From Chloroflexota bacterium (GTDB lineage Bacteria; Chloroflexota; Anaerolineae; Promineifilales; Promineifilaceae): a stretch of 13,356 bases of DNA. This document shows, one piece after another, positions 6,331 through 12,760 of the stretch. Below the pieces are notes generated by a model. It searched no databases. It saw only the letters and a program-made list of their open reading frames with translations, and was not told where the DNA came from. The stretch is from contig JAHEEY010000073.1 in assembly GCA_024640485.1 (NCBI GenBank), forward strand, positions 1 through 13,356, given 5' to 3'. The position numbers and the translations under genes were made by a program. The first letter of the stretch is position 1. Each line of letters begins with the position of its first letter.

Positions 6331-7290
6331 ATGAAAACTGCACTCGTTTGTGGGGCCGGTGGGTTCATCGGTGGTCATCTGGTAAAGAAACTGAAGCGTG
6401 AAGGGTATTGGGTCCGTGCCGTCGATATCAAGAATCACGAATTCGAAACTTCCGCGGCAGACGAATTCAAACGGTTGGATCTGCGCGAAGAAGCCAACTG
6501 CATTGAAGCGCTCACCCTGAACGGCGGCACCTTTGACGAGGTATACCAGTTGGCGGCCGATATGGGCGGCATGGGATTCATCCACTCCGCCGAGTGCGAC
6601 ATCATGCACAACAGCGTCTTGATCAACATCCACATGACCCACCACGCCGCCCGCCTGGGTGTGCCCAGATACTTCTTCTCTTCTTCTGTGTGTGTCTATC
6701 GCGACATGCAGCCTGGTGAGCCAGAGATGACTGAAGCCCAAGCGATCCCGGCAAATCCTGACAATGAGTATGGATGGGAGAAACTGTACTCCGAACGGGT
6801 CGCCATGGCCTACGGACGCAACCAAGGGATGGCGGTCCGCATCGCCCGATTCCAGAACTGCTACGGCCCGTACGGCACTTGGACCGGTGGGCGCGAGAAA
6901 GCGCCGGCGGCCATCTGCCGCAAAACGGCTGAAATTGGGGATGTCGGCACCATTGAAGTGTGGGGCGACGGCACCGCGGTGCGCTCTTACACCTACGTAG
7001 ATGACATGGTTGACGGCATTTACCTGGTAATGCACTCCGATCTGGAAGGCGCCGTCAACATCGGCAGCCCTGAGTACAACACGGTCAATGAATTGGTCGA
7101 TACGGTAGCACAGGTTTCCGGCAAGAAGGTCACTGTCAAGCATATCGACGGCCCGGTGGGCGTCCAATCCCGCAACTTCAGCAATGAACGGATCTACTCC
7201 TTGGGATGGAAAGCCAAGAACAGCCTGAAAGATGGCATCGAGAAAACTTACCCCTGGATTCAGGATCAGGTCAAGGCTCTGAAATCCTAA
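6331..7290 (+). CDS. GDP-mannose 3,5-epimerase
   Basis: A 319-residue extended short-chain dehydrogenase with NAD-binding GAGGFIG at 8-14. It closely resembles plant GDP-mannose 3,5-epimerase: AADMGGMGFI (75-84), SSVCVY (118-123), YGWEK (147-151), RFQNCYGPYGTW (173-184), GGREKAPAA (186-194) and RSYTYVDD (218-225). The family epimerises C3 and C5 of GDP-D-mannose to GDP-L-galactose and GDP-L-gulose. Y147 and K151 form the YxxxK pair. C121 and K190 match the cysteine and lysine acid/base residues described in the plant enzyme, so it should be catalytically complete. It starts at ATG 6331 with GAGAGG at 6318-6323. It follows the fused kinase gene in the same direction and ends at a terminator, so the two probably form a nucleotide-sugar operon. 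The end product and the acceptor glycan are not shown. Confidence 0.9.
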   Translation: MKTALVCGAGGFIGGHLVKKLKREGYWVRAVDIKNHEFETSAADEFKRLDLREEANCIEALTLNGGTFDEVYQLAADMGGMGFIHSAECDIMHNSVLINIHMTHHAARLGVPRYFFSSSVCVYRDMQPGEPEMTEAQAIPANPDNEYGWEKLYSERVAMAYGRNQGMAVRIARFQNCYGPYGTWTGGREKAPAAICRKTAEIGDVGTIEVWGDGTAVRSYTYVDDMVDGIYLVMHSDLEGAVNIGSPEYNTVNELVDTVAQVSGKKVTVKHIDGPVGVQSRNFSNERIYSLGWKAKNSLKDGIEKTYPWIQDQVKALKS

Positions 7291-7320
7291 GCCGCGCTGT
7301 TATCATCACCGGTTACAATC

Positions 7321-7375
7321 GGCAGCCTTGAGAGAGCCGTTGATCGCGCTCCCTTGAGGCTGTCCTTCTATTTTT
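7321..7375 (+). terminator. Intrinsic terminator after the epimerase gene
   Basis: The arm 7321-7337 pairs with 7348-7364 in a long imperfect stem: about 16 pairs including wobbles and one internal A/C mismatch. The core is GGCAGCCT against AGGCTGTC. A ten-base loop (7338-7347) closes it, and a T-rich tract (7366-7375, ending in five T) follows. It lies 30 bases after the epimerase stop and ends the sugar module. Confidence 0.7.
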
Positions 7376-7376
7376 C

Positions 7377-7402
7377 GATGCCGCGCCTACTTGCGCGGCA
7401 TC
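7377..7402. repeat. Perfect 10-base-pair inverted repeat upstream of the amidohydrolase
   Basis: GATGCCGCGC (7377-7386) and GCGCGGCATC (7393-7402) are exact reverse complements around the six-base spacer CTACTT. It begins two bases after the T-tract of the preceding terminator and ends 22 bases before the amidohydrolase ribosome site. No T-run follows, so it is not a simple terminator. It may be an operator for a dimeric repressor, an mRNA 5' hairpin, or a backup transcription barrier. Confidence 0.55.
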
Positions 7403-7440
7403 AGACAGGGTTTACCAGGCCTCCAGGAGGTCAGCTCTAT

Positions 7441-9045
7441 ATGTCGGCAACAATCGTATTAACCAACGGGCATATCTACACGATGGATACCCGGAAGCCA
7501 AAAGCGACCGCGATCGCCATTCAAGACAATCGCATCGTTGCCCTGGGCAGCGACACCGAAATCGAGTCGCTTCGAGGGGCCGGCAGCCAAAAGATCGATC
7601 TGAACGGCCGCTGTGTCACCCCCGGACTGGTAGATGCTCACGTTCACTTTCAAGGATTCAGCCTCAACTTGCAGCGCATCGACATGTACGAAGTTCCCAG
7701 CCTGGAGGAAGCGTTGAACCGGCTGCGGGCTTATGCCCCCCAACTGGCGACCGGCCAATGGCTGCGCGGTCATGGCTGGACCCAGGAACTGTGGCCGGAT
7801 CGCGCCTTCCCCACAGCCGCCCAGCTGGACAGCGCCGTCTCCCATCTGCCGGTCTATCTGACCCATAAGAGCGCCCATGCCGCCTGGGCCAACAGTATGG
7901 CGATGCGGATGGCCGGCATCGATGATCACACGCCCGATCCCCCTGGCGGCCACATTCAGCGGGATGAGAAAGGCAAAGCCACCGGCATGCTGTTCGAGGA
8001 TGCCATGAACCTGGTGTCCGAACGCATCCCCAGAGCTACACCAGAGCAGCTGACCACGGCCATGCGCCAGGCACAAGAGATCTGCTGGCAGGCGGGACTA
8101 ACCGGACTGCACGATTTTGACGGCCGCGATTGCTTCCAGGCGCTGCAGACCCTGCGCCACAACGGCGAATTAGGGCTGCGAATCGTCAAGAATATCCCCG
8201 TCTACCGACTGGAACATGCCATCGGCATCGGCCTGCAATCCGGCTTTGGTGATGATTGGCTCCGCGTTGGGGGCGTCAAGATGTTCGCTGACGGCGCCTT
8301 GGGGCCTCGCACCGCCTCGATGATCGCCCCCTATGAAGGGGAATCCGACAACTACGGCATTGTGGTCACCGATAAAGAAGAGATGATGGCCCAGGCCAGC
8401 CAGGCCAGCGCCCACGGGATCAGCGTCACAGTCCACGCCATCGGCGACCGGGCCAACCACGACATCCTGGATGTGTACCAGGCGGTTCGCCAGCAAGAAG
8501 CGGAGCGTGGGGAGGCCAGGACGCTGCGGCATCGCATTGAGCATGTCCAGCTTCTGCACCCTGATGATCTAGGACGCCTGTCACAGCTCAATGTCATCGC
8601 CTCGATGCAGCCGACCCACGCCACCTCTGACATGAAGATGGCCGACCACAATTGGGGTCAGCGGGCCCAATACAGTTACGCCTGGCGCACGCTGCTGGAC
8701 ACCGGCGCCACCCTGGTTTTCGGCTCCGATTCTCCAATTGAGTCCATCGCCCCCTTGCCAGGTATTCATGCCGCCGTCACCCGCCGTAAAGCGGACGGCA
8801 CCCCCGGCCCGAACGGCTGGTATCCCGAGCAGAAACTAACCGTACCCGAAGCGGTCCATGCCTTCACCACCGCGGCAGCGATCACCAGCGGGCAAGAAGC
8901 CAATCTAGGCTCACTGGAAGCTGGAAAGCTGGCTGACCTGACCATATTTGAACGAGATATTTTCACCAGTTCCGCCGACGAACTGCTGGATATCCCTATT
9001 GCCGGCACCATGGTTGGCGGGCGCTTCATGTATCGCGCCTGGTAG
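7441..9045 (+). CDS. YtcJ-type metal-dependent amidohydrolase
   Basis: A 534-residue amidohydrolase-3 family enzyme, hydrolysing C-N (or similar) bonds of an unknown small molecule, probably in the cytoplasm. N-terminal residues 1-60 and C-terminal residues 480-530 form the composite beta-sandwich (GLVDAHVHF; GSLEAGKLADLTIF). The barrel between them carries the metal site: H67 and H69 (DAHVHF), K280 (GGVKMFADGALGPRTA, the usual bridging-lysine position), H332 (VTVHAIGD), H368 (RIEHVQ) and D430 (VFGSDSP). The length is typical for YtcJ relatives. The start is ATG 7441, because AGGAGGT (7425-7431) is ideally placed; the frame extends upstream to a TTG at 7354, but that stretch overlaps the inverted repeat and lacks a ribosome site. 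It stands alone between a terminator and a 161-base gap. The substrate cannot be predicted. Confidence 0.92.
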   Translation: MSATIVLTNGHIYTMDTRKPKATAIAIQDNRIVALGSDTEIESLRGAGSQKIDLNGRCVTPGLVDAHVHFQGFSLNLQRIDMYEVPSLEEALNRLRAYAPQLATGQWLRGHGWTQELWPDRAFPTAAQLDSAVSHLPVYLTHKSAHAAWANSMAMRMAGIDDHTPDPPGGHIQRDEKGKATGMLFEDAMNLVSERIPRATPEQLTTAMRQAQEICWQAGLTGLHDFDGRDCFQALQTLRHNGELGLRIVKNIPVYRLEHAIGIGLQSGFGDDWLRVGGVKMFADGALGPRTASMIAPYEGESDNYGIVVTDKEEMMAQASQASAHGISVTVHAIGDRANHDILDVYQAVRQQEAERGEARTLRHRIEHVQLLHPDDLGRLSQLNVIASMQPTHATSDMKMADHNWGQRAQYSYAWRTLLDTGATLVFGSDSPIESIAPLPGIHAAVTRRKADGTPGPNGWYPEQKLTVPEAVHAFTTAAAITSGQEANLGSLEAGKLADLTIFERDIFTSSADELLDIPIAGTMVGGRFMYRAW

Positions 9046-9072
9046 CCGATCTCGGCCGGTCGGAAATCTACT

Positions 9073-9103
9073 GTCACAAAATCGCGAAGAGCGGTGTTAT
9101 GAT
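9073..9103 (+). promoter_or_regulatory. Weak sigma70-like promoter candidate for the LolA-like gene
   Basis: TATGAT (9098-9103) matches five of six bases of the -10 consensus. GTCACA (9073-9078) matches four of six of the -35 consensus at a long 19-base spacing. It lies about 100 bases before ATG 9207 in the gap after the amidohydrolase. It is a suggestion only, and TAATAT at 9108-9113 is an alternative -10. Confidence 0.22.
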
Positions 9104-9206
9104 GAATAATATCGGTTTAGCCGGGGTTCTGTTTGCCTAACAAAATATGAGCGGACGGCTTCATCGACTTGTTCATGCCATTCTTTACTTGAGTTTAGGA
9201 GCAACA

Positions 9207-10370
9207 ATGAAACACAGAAAGAGAAATCTAACAATCACCATCGGGGTGATTCTAATCGTGAGTTTGGCCCTGGTGGCCTTTATGCTGCAGCCTAGCGCAG
9301 CCGACCTATTGACCCAGGCGTTGGAAACTGGTGAATCGATCACTGATGGCCATGCCGTTATTGAATTCGAAGCAACCATGCCTGAAGATGCGTTCAGCGG
9401 CACGGTCGAGCTTTGGGGAAAGCTGAACGCCGGCGCAAACGGCGAGCCGGCCTTCCGTCTTGAGATTCTTGAAGCCAGCGAACCCGGAGCCGCCGGTGTC
9501 GTAGCGGTTAGTGACGGTTCTCAGCTCAGGATCTGGCATCCAGAGACCAACACCGTATTCACAGCCACACCAGAGGAAATGAAACAGTTCCTCACCGAGG
9601 CCATGGCTGATTATGAATTCGATCAACAATTCGGCCATGAACTCGACGGCGAATCTCCCCATGGAGATCATCCTGACACAGCGGAAGAAGCGGTGGCCGA
9701 GCTGCTGACTTATTTCACCGCAGAACGAATGGGCACTGAGGACCTGTGGGCTGCTACCGCCTACAAGATCCGCCTCGTCCCGATTCCAGAGCAAATGCCC
9801 GATGAAGTCCGCGCCGCTGGCGGATTCATCAATGTTTGGGTCAGCGCAGATAACAAGGCGCTGGTGGGTGCGGAATATGCGGAAAGCATGCTGGGATTCG
9901 CCGCCAAAGCCGGGGCCACGTCGCTGGAATTCAACCAGGGAGTTGATGCAGAGCGGTTCACCTTCGAGATCCCTGAAGGAGCTCAGGTAGTTAAGTTGGT
10001 CGACGTGATGGCGGTTGCCGCCGCGGAAGCCTCACAGCCGCTGCCGGAAGCGTTCGAAACGCTTTCGCCGGCCGAACTGCCCGAAGGGGCCACCCTAGTA
10101 GACGAATCCCAGGTGCGCGGCGCTGTGGTGCAGCGGTATCGCCTGGCTGATGGCAGCACCTTCACAGTCGCCCAAGGCCCAGCCGATATCAACTACCAGC
10201 CTGCCGAAATGGGTGACCCGGTCTCCGTGCGCGGCGTTGACGGCACCCTCTTTGCCGACAGTGACGGCAGCCGGGCGCTTCTCTCTTGGACCGAAGGTGA
10301 GGTCAGCTTCTGGATCGGCGGAGATCTCAGCGCTGAGGATCTATTCGCTATCGCCGAGTCACTTCGCTAA
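9207..10370 (+). CDS. Exported LolA-like (outer-membrane-lipoprotein-sorting-type) protein
   Basis: A 387-residue protein with a basic N-terminus (MKHRKR) and one hydrophobic segment at about 9-27. It is probably anchored or secreted with the bulk outside the membrane. There is no lipobox cysteine after the hydrophobic stretch. Residues about 30-265 look like the half-barrel LolA/LppX/RseB superfamily (COG2834-type): a repeated pattern of strands, including SDGSQLRIWHPETN (102-115) and FTFEIPEGAQVV (251-262). Residues about 278-387 resemble the small C-terminal domain often found with it (DUF4367-like), ending in a helix AEDLFAIAESLR. The start is ATG 9207, with AGGAG at 9197-9201; an in-frame ATG at 9147 would add 20 residues but has no ribosome site. 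The MacB-like transporter follows 65 bases later, behind a terminator. A ligand-binding or sensing role at the envelope is inferred. Confidence 0.7.
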   Translation: MKHRKRNLTITIGVILIVSLALVAFMLQPSAADLLTQALETGESITDGHAVIEFEATMPEDAFSGTVELWGKLNAGANGEPAFRLEILEASEPGAAGVVAVSDGSQLRIWHPETNTVFTATPEEMKQFLTEAMADYEFDQQFGHELDGESPHGDHPDTAEEAVAELLTYFTAERMGTEDLWAATAYKIRLVPIPEQMPDEVRAAGGFINVWVSADNKALVGAEYAESMLGFAAKAGATSLEFNQGVDAERFTFEIPEGAQVVKLVDVMAVAAAEASQPLPEAFETLSPAELPEGATLVDESQVRGAVVQRYRLADGSTFTVAQGPADINYQPAEMGDPVSVRGVDGTLFADSDGSRALLSWTEGEVSFWIGGDLSAEDLFAIAESLR

Positions 10371-10386
10371 CTACTAAACCACGCAA

Positions 10387-10420
10387 AAACCCGGCTTCTT
10401 GATGAAGCCGGGTTTCTCAT
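10387..10420 (+). terminator. Intrinsic terminator between LolA-like and MacB-like genes
   Basis: AAACCCGGCTTC (10387-10398) pairs perfectly over 12 bases with GAAGCCGGGTTT (10404-10415) around the loop TTGAT. The stem ends in three T, followed by a pyrimidine-rich CTCATTTCTCTT. On the opposite strand the stem is followed by five T, so it could act in both directions. It lies 17 bases after the LolA-like stop and only 21 bases before the next start codon. Confidence 0.88.
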
Positions 10421-10435
10421 TTCTCTTCCCTATTT

Positions 10436-12454
10436 ATGATTGAAAACATACGCCTTTCTGGCCTGGGACGGCATTTCCAGCGCGGTGAGATGGAGGTGCA
10501 AGCCCTACACGGCATCGACCTATCTATCGCCCCTGGGGAGTTCCTGGCCTTAGTCGGCCCTTCTGGGTCTGGAAAATCTACTTTACTCAACTTATTGGGC
10601 GGGCTGGACAGGCCCTCAGACGGCCAGCTGTGGCTGGATGGGCTCCCGCTGCACACGGCTAACGACAAAGAACGCACCGAGCATCGCCGGCACCGGGTGG
10701 GGTTTATTTTTCAAAGCTTCAACCTGCTGCCCCGTTTGACCGCCTTAGAAAATGTGGCCATACCGTTGACGCTGGCGGGCGTGGGCAAATCAGAGCGAGA
10801 GGCCCGCGCCGCCAAAATGCTGGAACAGGTCGGACTAGGCCATCGGATGGACCATTATCCGGCCGAAATGTCCGGTGGTGAGCAGCAGCGGACGGCTGTG
10901 GCCCGGGCACTGATCCACTCCCCTTCCCTCATCCTGGCGGATGAGCCCACCGGCAATCTTGATTCTACCACCGGCAATGAAGTCATGGCGCTGCTGAAGA
11001 AGCTCAACAGTGAGCAGGGTATCACTCTGATCGTGGTCACCCACGACGCGGACGTGGCCGCCTTTGCCGACCGCATCGTCAGGCTGAAGGATGGCACTAT
11101 CGCCGAAGTCGTGCAGAACAGCCGCGACGAGGCGGCCACCACAGCCAGGACAGAGCCTTCGCCCTTTTCACCGCCCACCAATTCAGGATTGCGCATCCGA
11201 GATATTGTCCGTTCAGCGTTCCGCAACCTGGGACGCCGTCCGGTGCGCAACATCCTCACCGCCGGCGGTGTCCTGATCGGCATCATCACTCTGGTAGCCA
11301 TGGTCTCTTTTGGGGTCGGGGTACAGTTGGAGGTGCAGCGCAACTTCGAAACATTGGGGCTGGAAAACATCTTCGTCAGTCCTCAATTTGACGAGACCGA
11401 CGAATTCGAGCCCTTTGCCCAGCCGAAACCATTGACTCCGCTCACCCCGGATGTGGCAAGTCGCATCCGGGCCCTTGCTGGCGTCAAGAGCGTCCAGCCG
11501 ACGCTGGAACTGCCCTCCGGCCTGGATGTCAGCATGGCCGTCAATGGAGAAGTTTTCCCGGTGCGTCTGCTCCAGGGGACCGGACAGATGCAGTTTGGCC
11601 CGCCCGGCGCCACCGACATGGCGGCTGGTTCTGACTTCACCGAAGCGCTCACCTCTGGCGCGGTGCTGGTCTCAGGACTGGCAGATACCCTGTTAGCCGA
11701 AGGAGAGAGCTACCAGGATCTGCTGGGCCAGAGCATCGACCTGGAACTACGGCTGCCCAGAGGGGAAACAGACAGCTTCCCCACCCGCATCATCGGCATC
11801 CGGAATGGGTTCGGCAGCCGCTCTATCGATATTGGCCTGGATGAACGGGCCGACATCAAGTCCTGGTGGTTCGGCCAGCCTGACATCTTGGAAACCGAAG
11901 GGTATGACCGGCTGGTGGTGGAAGCGGATGATATTGATACCGTGCCGCAGCTGATCGAGATAATCGAATCGCTGGATCTGCAAACCCAATCACTGGGGTC
12001 GATGCTGGATGTAGCCAACCAGGTACTGTCGCTGCTGCAGGTGTTGCTGGGTTCCGTCGGCGGGCTGGCGCTGCTGGTAGCCGCCCTGGGGGTAGCCAAC
12101 ACCATGATGATGGCTATCTACGAACGCACCCGGGAGATCGGGGTACTCAAAGCGCTGGGCGCCTCTTCGGCCGAGATACGCTGGCTGTTCACCAGTGAAG
12201 CTGGCTTGATCGGGCTGGGCGGCGGCGCCATCGGCCTGCTGCTGGGCACCTTGCTGGGGCAGCTGGTGGACTGGATCGCTCACCGATACCTGATCAACGA
12301 AGGGGTCACCGGCGTTGGGCAGCTGTCAGTGGTGCCTCTCTGGTTGGCGCTGGGTTCCATGGTTTTCGCCACCGTAATCGGCATCATTGCCGGATTATAC
12401 CCGGCTGCCAGGGCCGCCCGGCTGGACCCGGTCACCGCCCTCAGGCACGAATAA
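10436..12454 (+). CDS. MacB-like ABC transporter, ATPase and permease in one chain
   Basis: A 672-residue fusion of an ATPase and an FtsX-type permease. ATPase, residues 1-225: Walker A GPSGSGKST (41-49), Q-loop Q93, signature SGGEQ (146-150), Walker B LILADEP (165-171), H-loop H203. Permease, residues about 255-672: one membrane helix at about 273-297, an extracytoplasmic domain at about 300-525, then three helices at about 531-557, 585-612 and 633-657. It ends with the family tail GLYPAARAARLDPVTALRHE. This is the mechanotransmission-type fold, which moves lipoproteins, peptides or macrolides, or signals, without a classical import path. No MacA or TolC gene is visible; the LolA-like protein upstream is the likely partner. 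The ATG at 10436 has no Shine-Dalgarno, and the frame is closed at 10403, so no earlier start exists. Confidence 0.9.
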   Translation: MIENIRLSGLGRHFQRGEMEVQALHGIDLSIAPGEFLALVGPSGSGKSTLLNLLGGLDRPSDGQLWLDGLPLHTANDKERTEHRRHRVGFIFQSFNLLPRLTALENVAIPLTLAGVGKSEREARAAKMLEQVGLGHRMDHYPAEMSGGEQQRTAVARALIHSPSLILADEPTGNLDSTTGNEVMALLKKLNSEQGITLIVVTHDADVAAFADRIVRLKDGTIAEVVQNSRDEAATTARTEPSPFSPPTNSGLRIRDIVRSAFRNLGRRPVRNILTAGGVLIGIITLVAMVSFGVGVQLEVQRNFETLGLENIFVSPQFDETDEFEPFAQPKPLTPLTPDVASRIRALAGVKSVQPTLELPSGLDVSMAVNGEVFPVRLLQGTGQMQFGPPGATDMAAGSDFTEALTSGAVLVSGLADTLLAEGESYQDLLGQSIDLELRLPRGETDSFPTRIIGIRNGFGSRSIDIGLDERADIKSWWFGQPDILETEGYDRLVVEADDIDTVPQLIEIIESLDLQTQSLGSMLDVANQVLSLLQVLLGSVGGLALLVAALGVANTMMMAIYERTREIGVLKALGASSAEIRWLFTSEAGLIGLGGGAIGLLLGTLLGQLVDWIAHRYLINEGVTGVGQLSVVPLWLALGSMVFATVIGIIAGLYPAARAARLDPVTALRHE

Positions 12455-12463
12455 TGGGTAACA

Positions 12464-12504
12464 CAGAACCTCGGTCTCTGCCAACGGCCGGGACCGGGGT
12501 TCTG
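12464..12504. terminator. Convergent hairpin, probable bidirectional terminator
   Basis: CAGAACCTCGGTC (12464-12476) pairs with GACCGGGGTTCTG (12492-12504), 13 pairs with one T-G wobble. The 15-base loop can itself fold (GCC-AAC-GGC). It starts ten bases after the MacB-like stop and abuts the stop codon (12505-12507) of the leftward cyclase remnant. Its position between convergent genes argues for termination, but neither side has a proper T-run. Confidence 0.55.
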
Positions 12505-12730
12505 CTACGCTTCTACCAGCCCAAATGCCCTCACCGGGAAGGTGCCAAACGCTTTGACTTTGGCCGGCACCGCGAAGAACCGGAAATCTCTCTCGGGCAG
12601 CTGATCCAGATTGGTCAGATGTTCCACCACCGGGATCTCACTTCCAAGCAAGATGGTATGCACCGGACGCATCAGATCCGCGGTGCTGTCGATGTTCAGA
12701 GAATCGATGCCGACTAATGCCGCCGTCCCT
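12505..12730 (-). pseudogene. C-terminal remnant of a metal-dependent cyclase (kynurenine formamidase-like)
   Basis: Read leftward, about 75 codons give a recognisable end of the cyclase family (COG1878, kynurenine formamidase-like hydrolases): ALVGIDSLNID, RPVHTILLG, IPVVEHLTNLDQLP, FRFFAVPAKVKAFGTFPVRAF, then a TAG stop. The full family is about 210-260 residues; the N-terminal domain with the HxGTHxDxxxH metal site is missing. Upstream in this frame the DNA is the end of the ABC gene, so no start codon or ribosome site belongs to it. The reading frame is undamaged within the fragment, so the loss is probably recent, or it reflects a misjoined assembly. It should be non-functional. The stop sits directly against the convergent hairpin, which may be the original terminator of this gene. 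Confidence 0.8.
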
Positions 12731-12733
12731 GTA

Positions 12734-12760
12734 AGCGGCTCAGTTCTTGCTGAAGCCGCT
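12734..12760 (-). repeat. Hairpin spanning the ABC gene stop codon at the cyclase junction
   Basis: AGCGGCTCAG (12734-12743) pairs with CTGAAGCCGCT (12750-12760), ten pairs with one bulged A, around the loop TTCTTG. It covers the stop codon of the leftward ABC gene (12740-12742). Its outer edge coincides, within a few bases, with the point where cyclase homology begins. No T-run follows on the minus strand. It may be a remnant of the ABC gene's terminator or part of the rearrangement junction. Confidence 0.5.

Noticed and set aside
6292..7167. 291-codon open frame on the minus strand
   Set aside because: It lies wholly opposite the GDP-mannose 3,5-epimerase, which has strong family motifs. 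The minus product has no recognisable family pattern and no ribosome site.
7354..7440. 29-codon N-terminal extension of the amidohydrolase from TTG 7354
   Set aside because: The extension spans the terminator tail and the inverted repeat. The ideal AGGAGGT before ATG 7441 gives the normal family N-terminus.
9147..9206. 20-codon N-terminal extension of the LolA-like protein
   Set aside because: AGGAG at 9197-9201 directs ATG 9207, which yields a standard basic-plus-hydrophobic export signal.
12454..12717. 87-codon plus-strand frame overlapping the MacB-like stop by one base
   Set aside because: The ATG overlap looks like coupling, but the product has no family match and is the antisense of the recognisable cyclase remnant.
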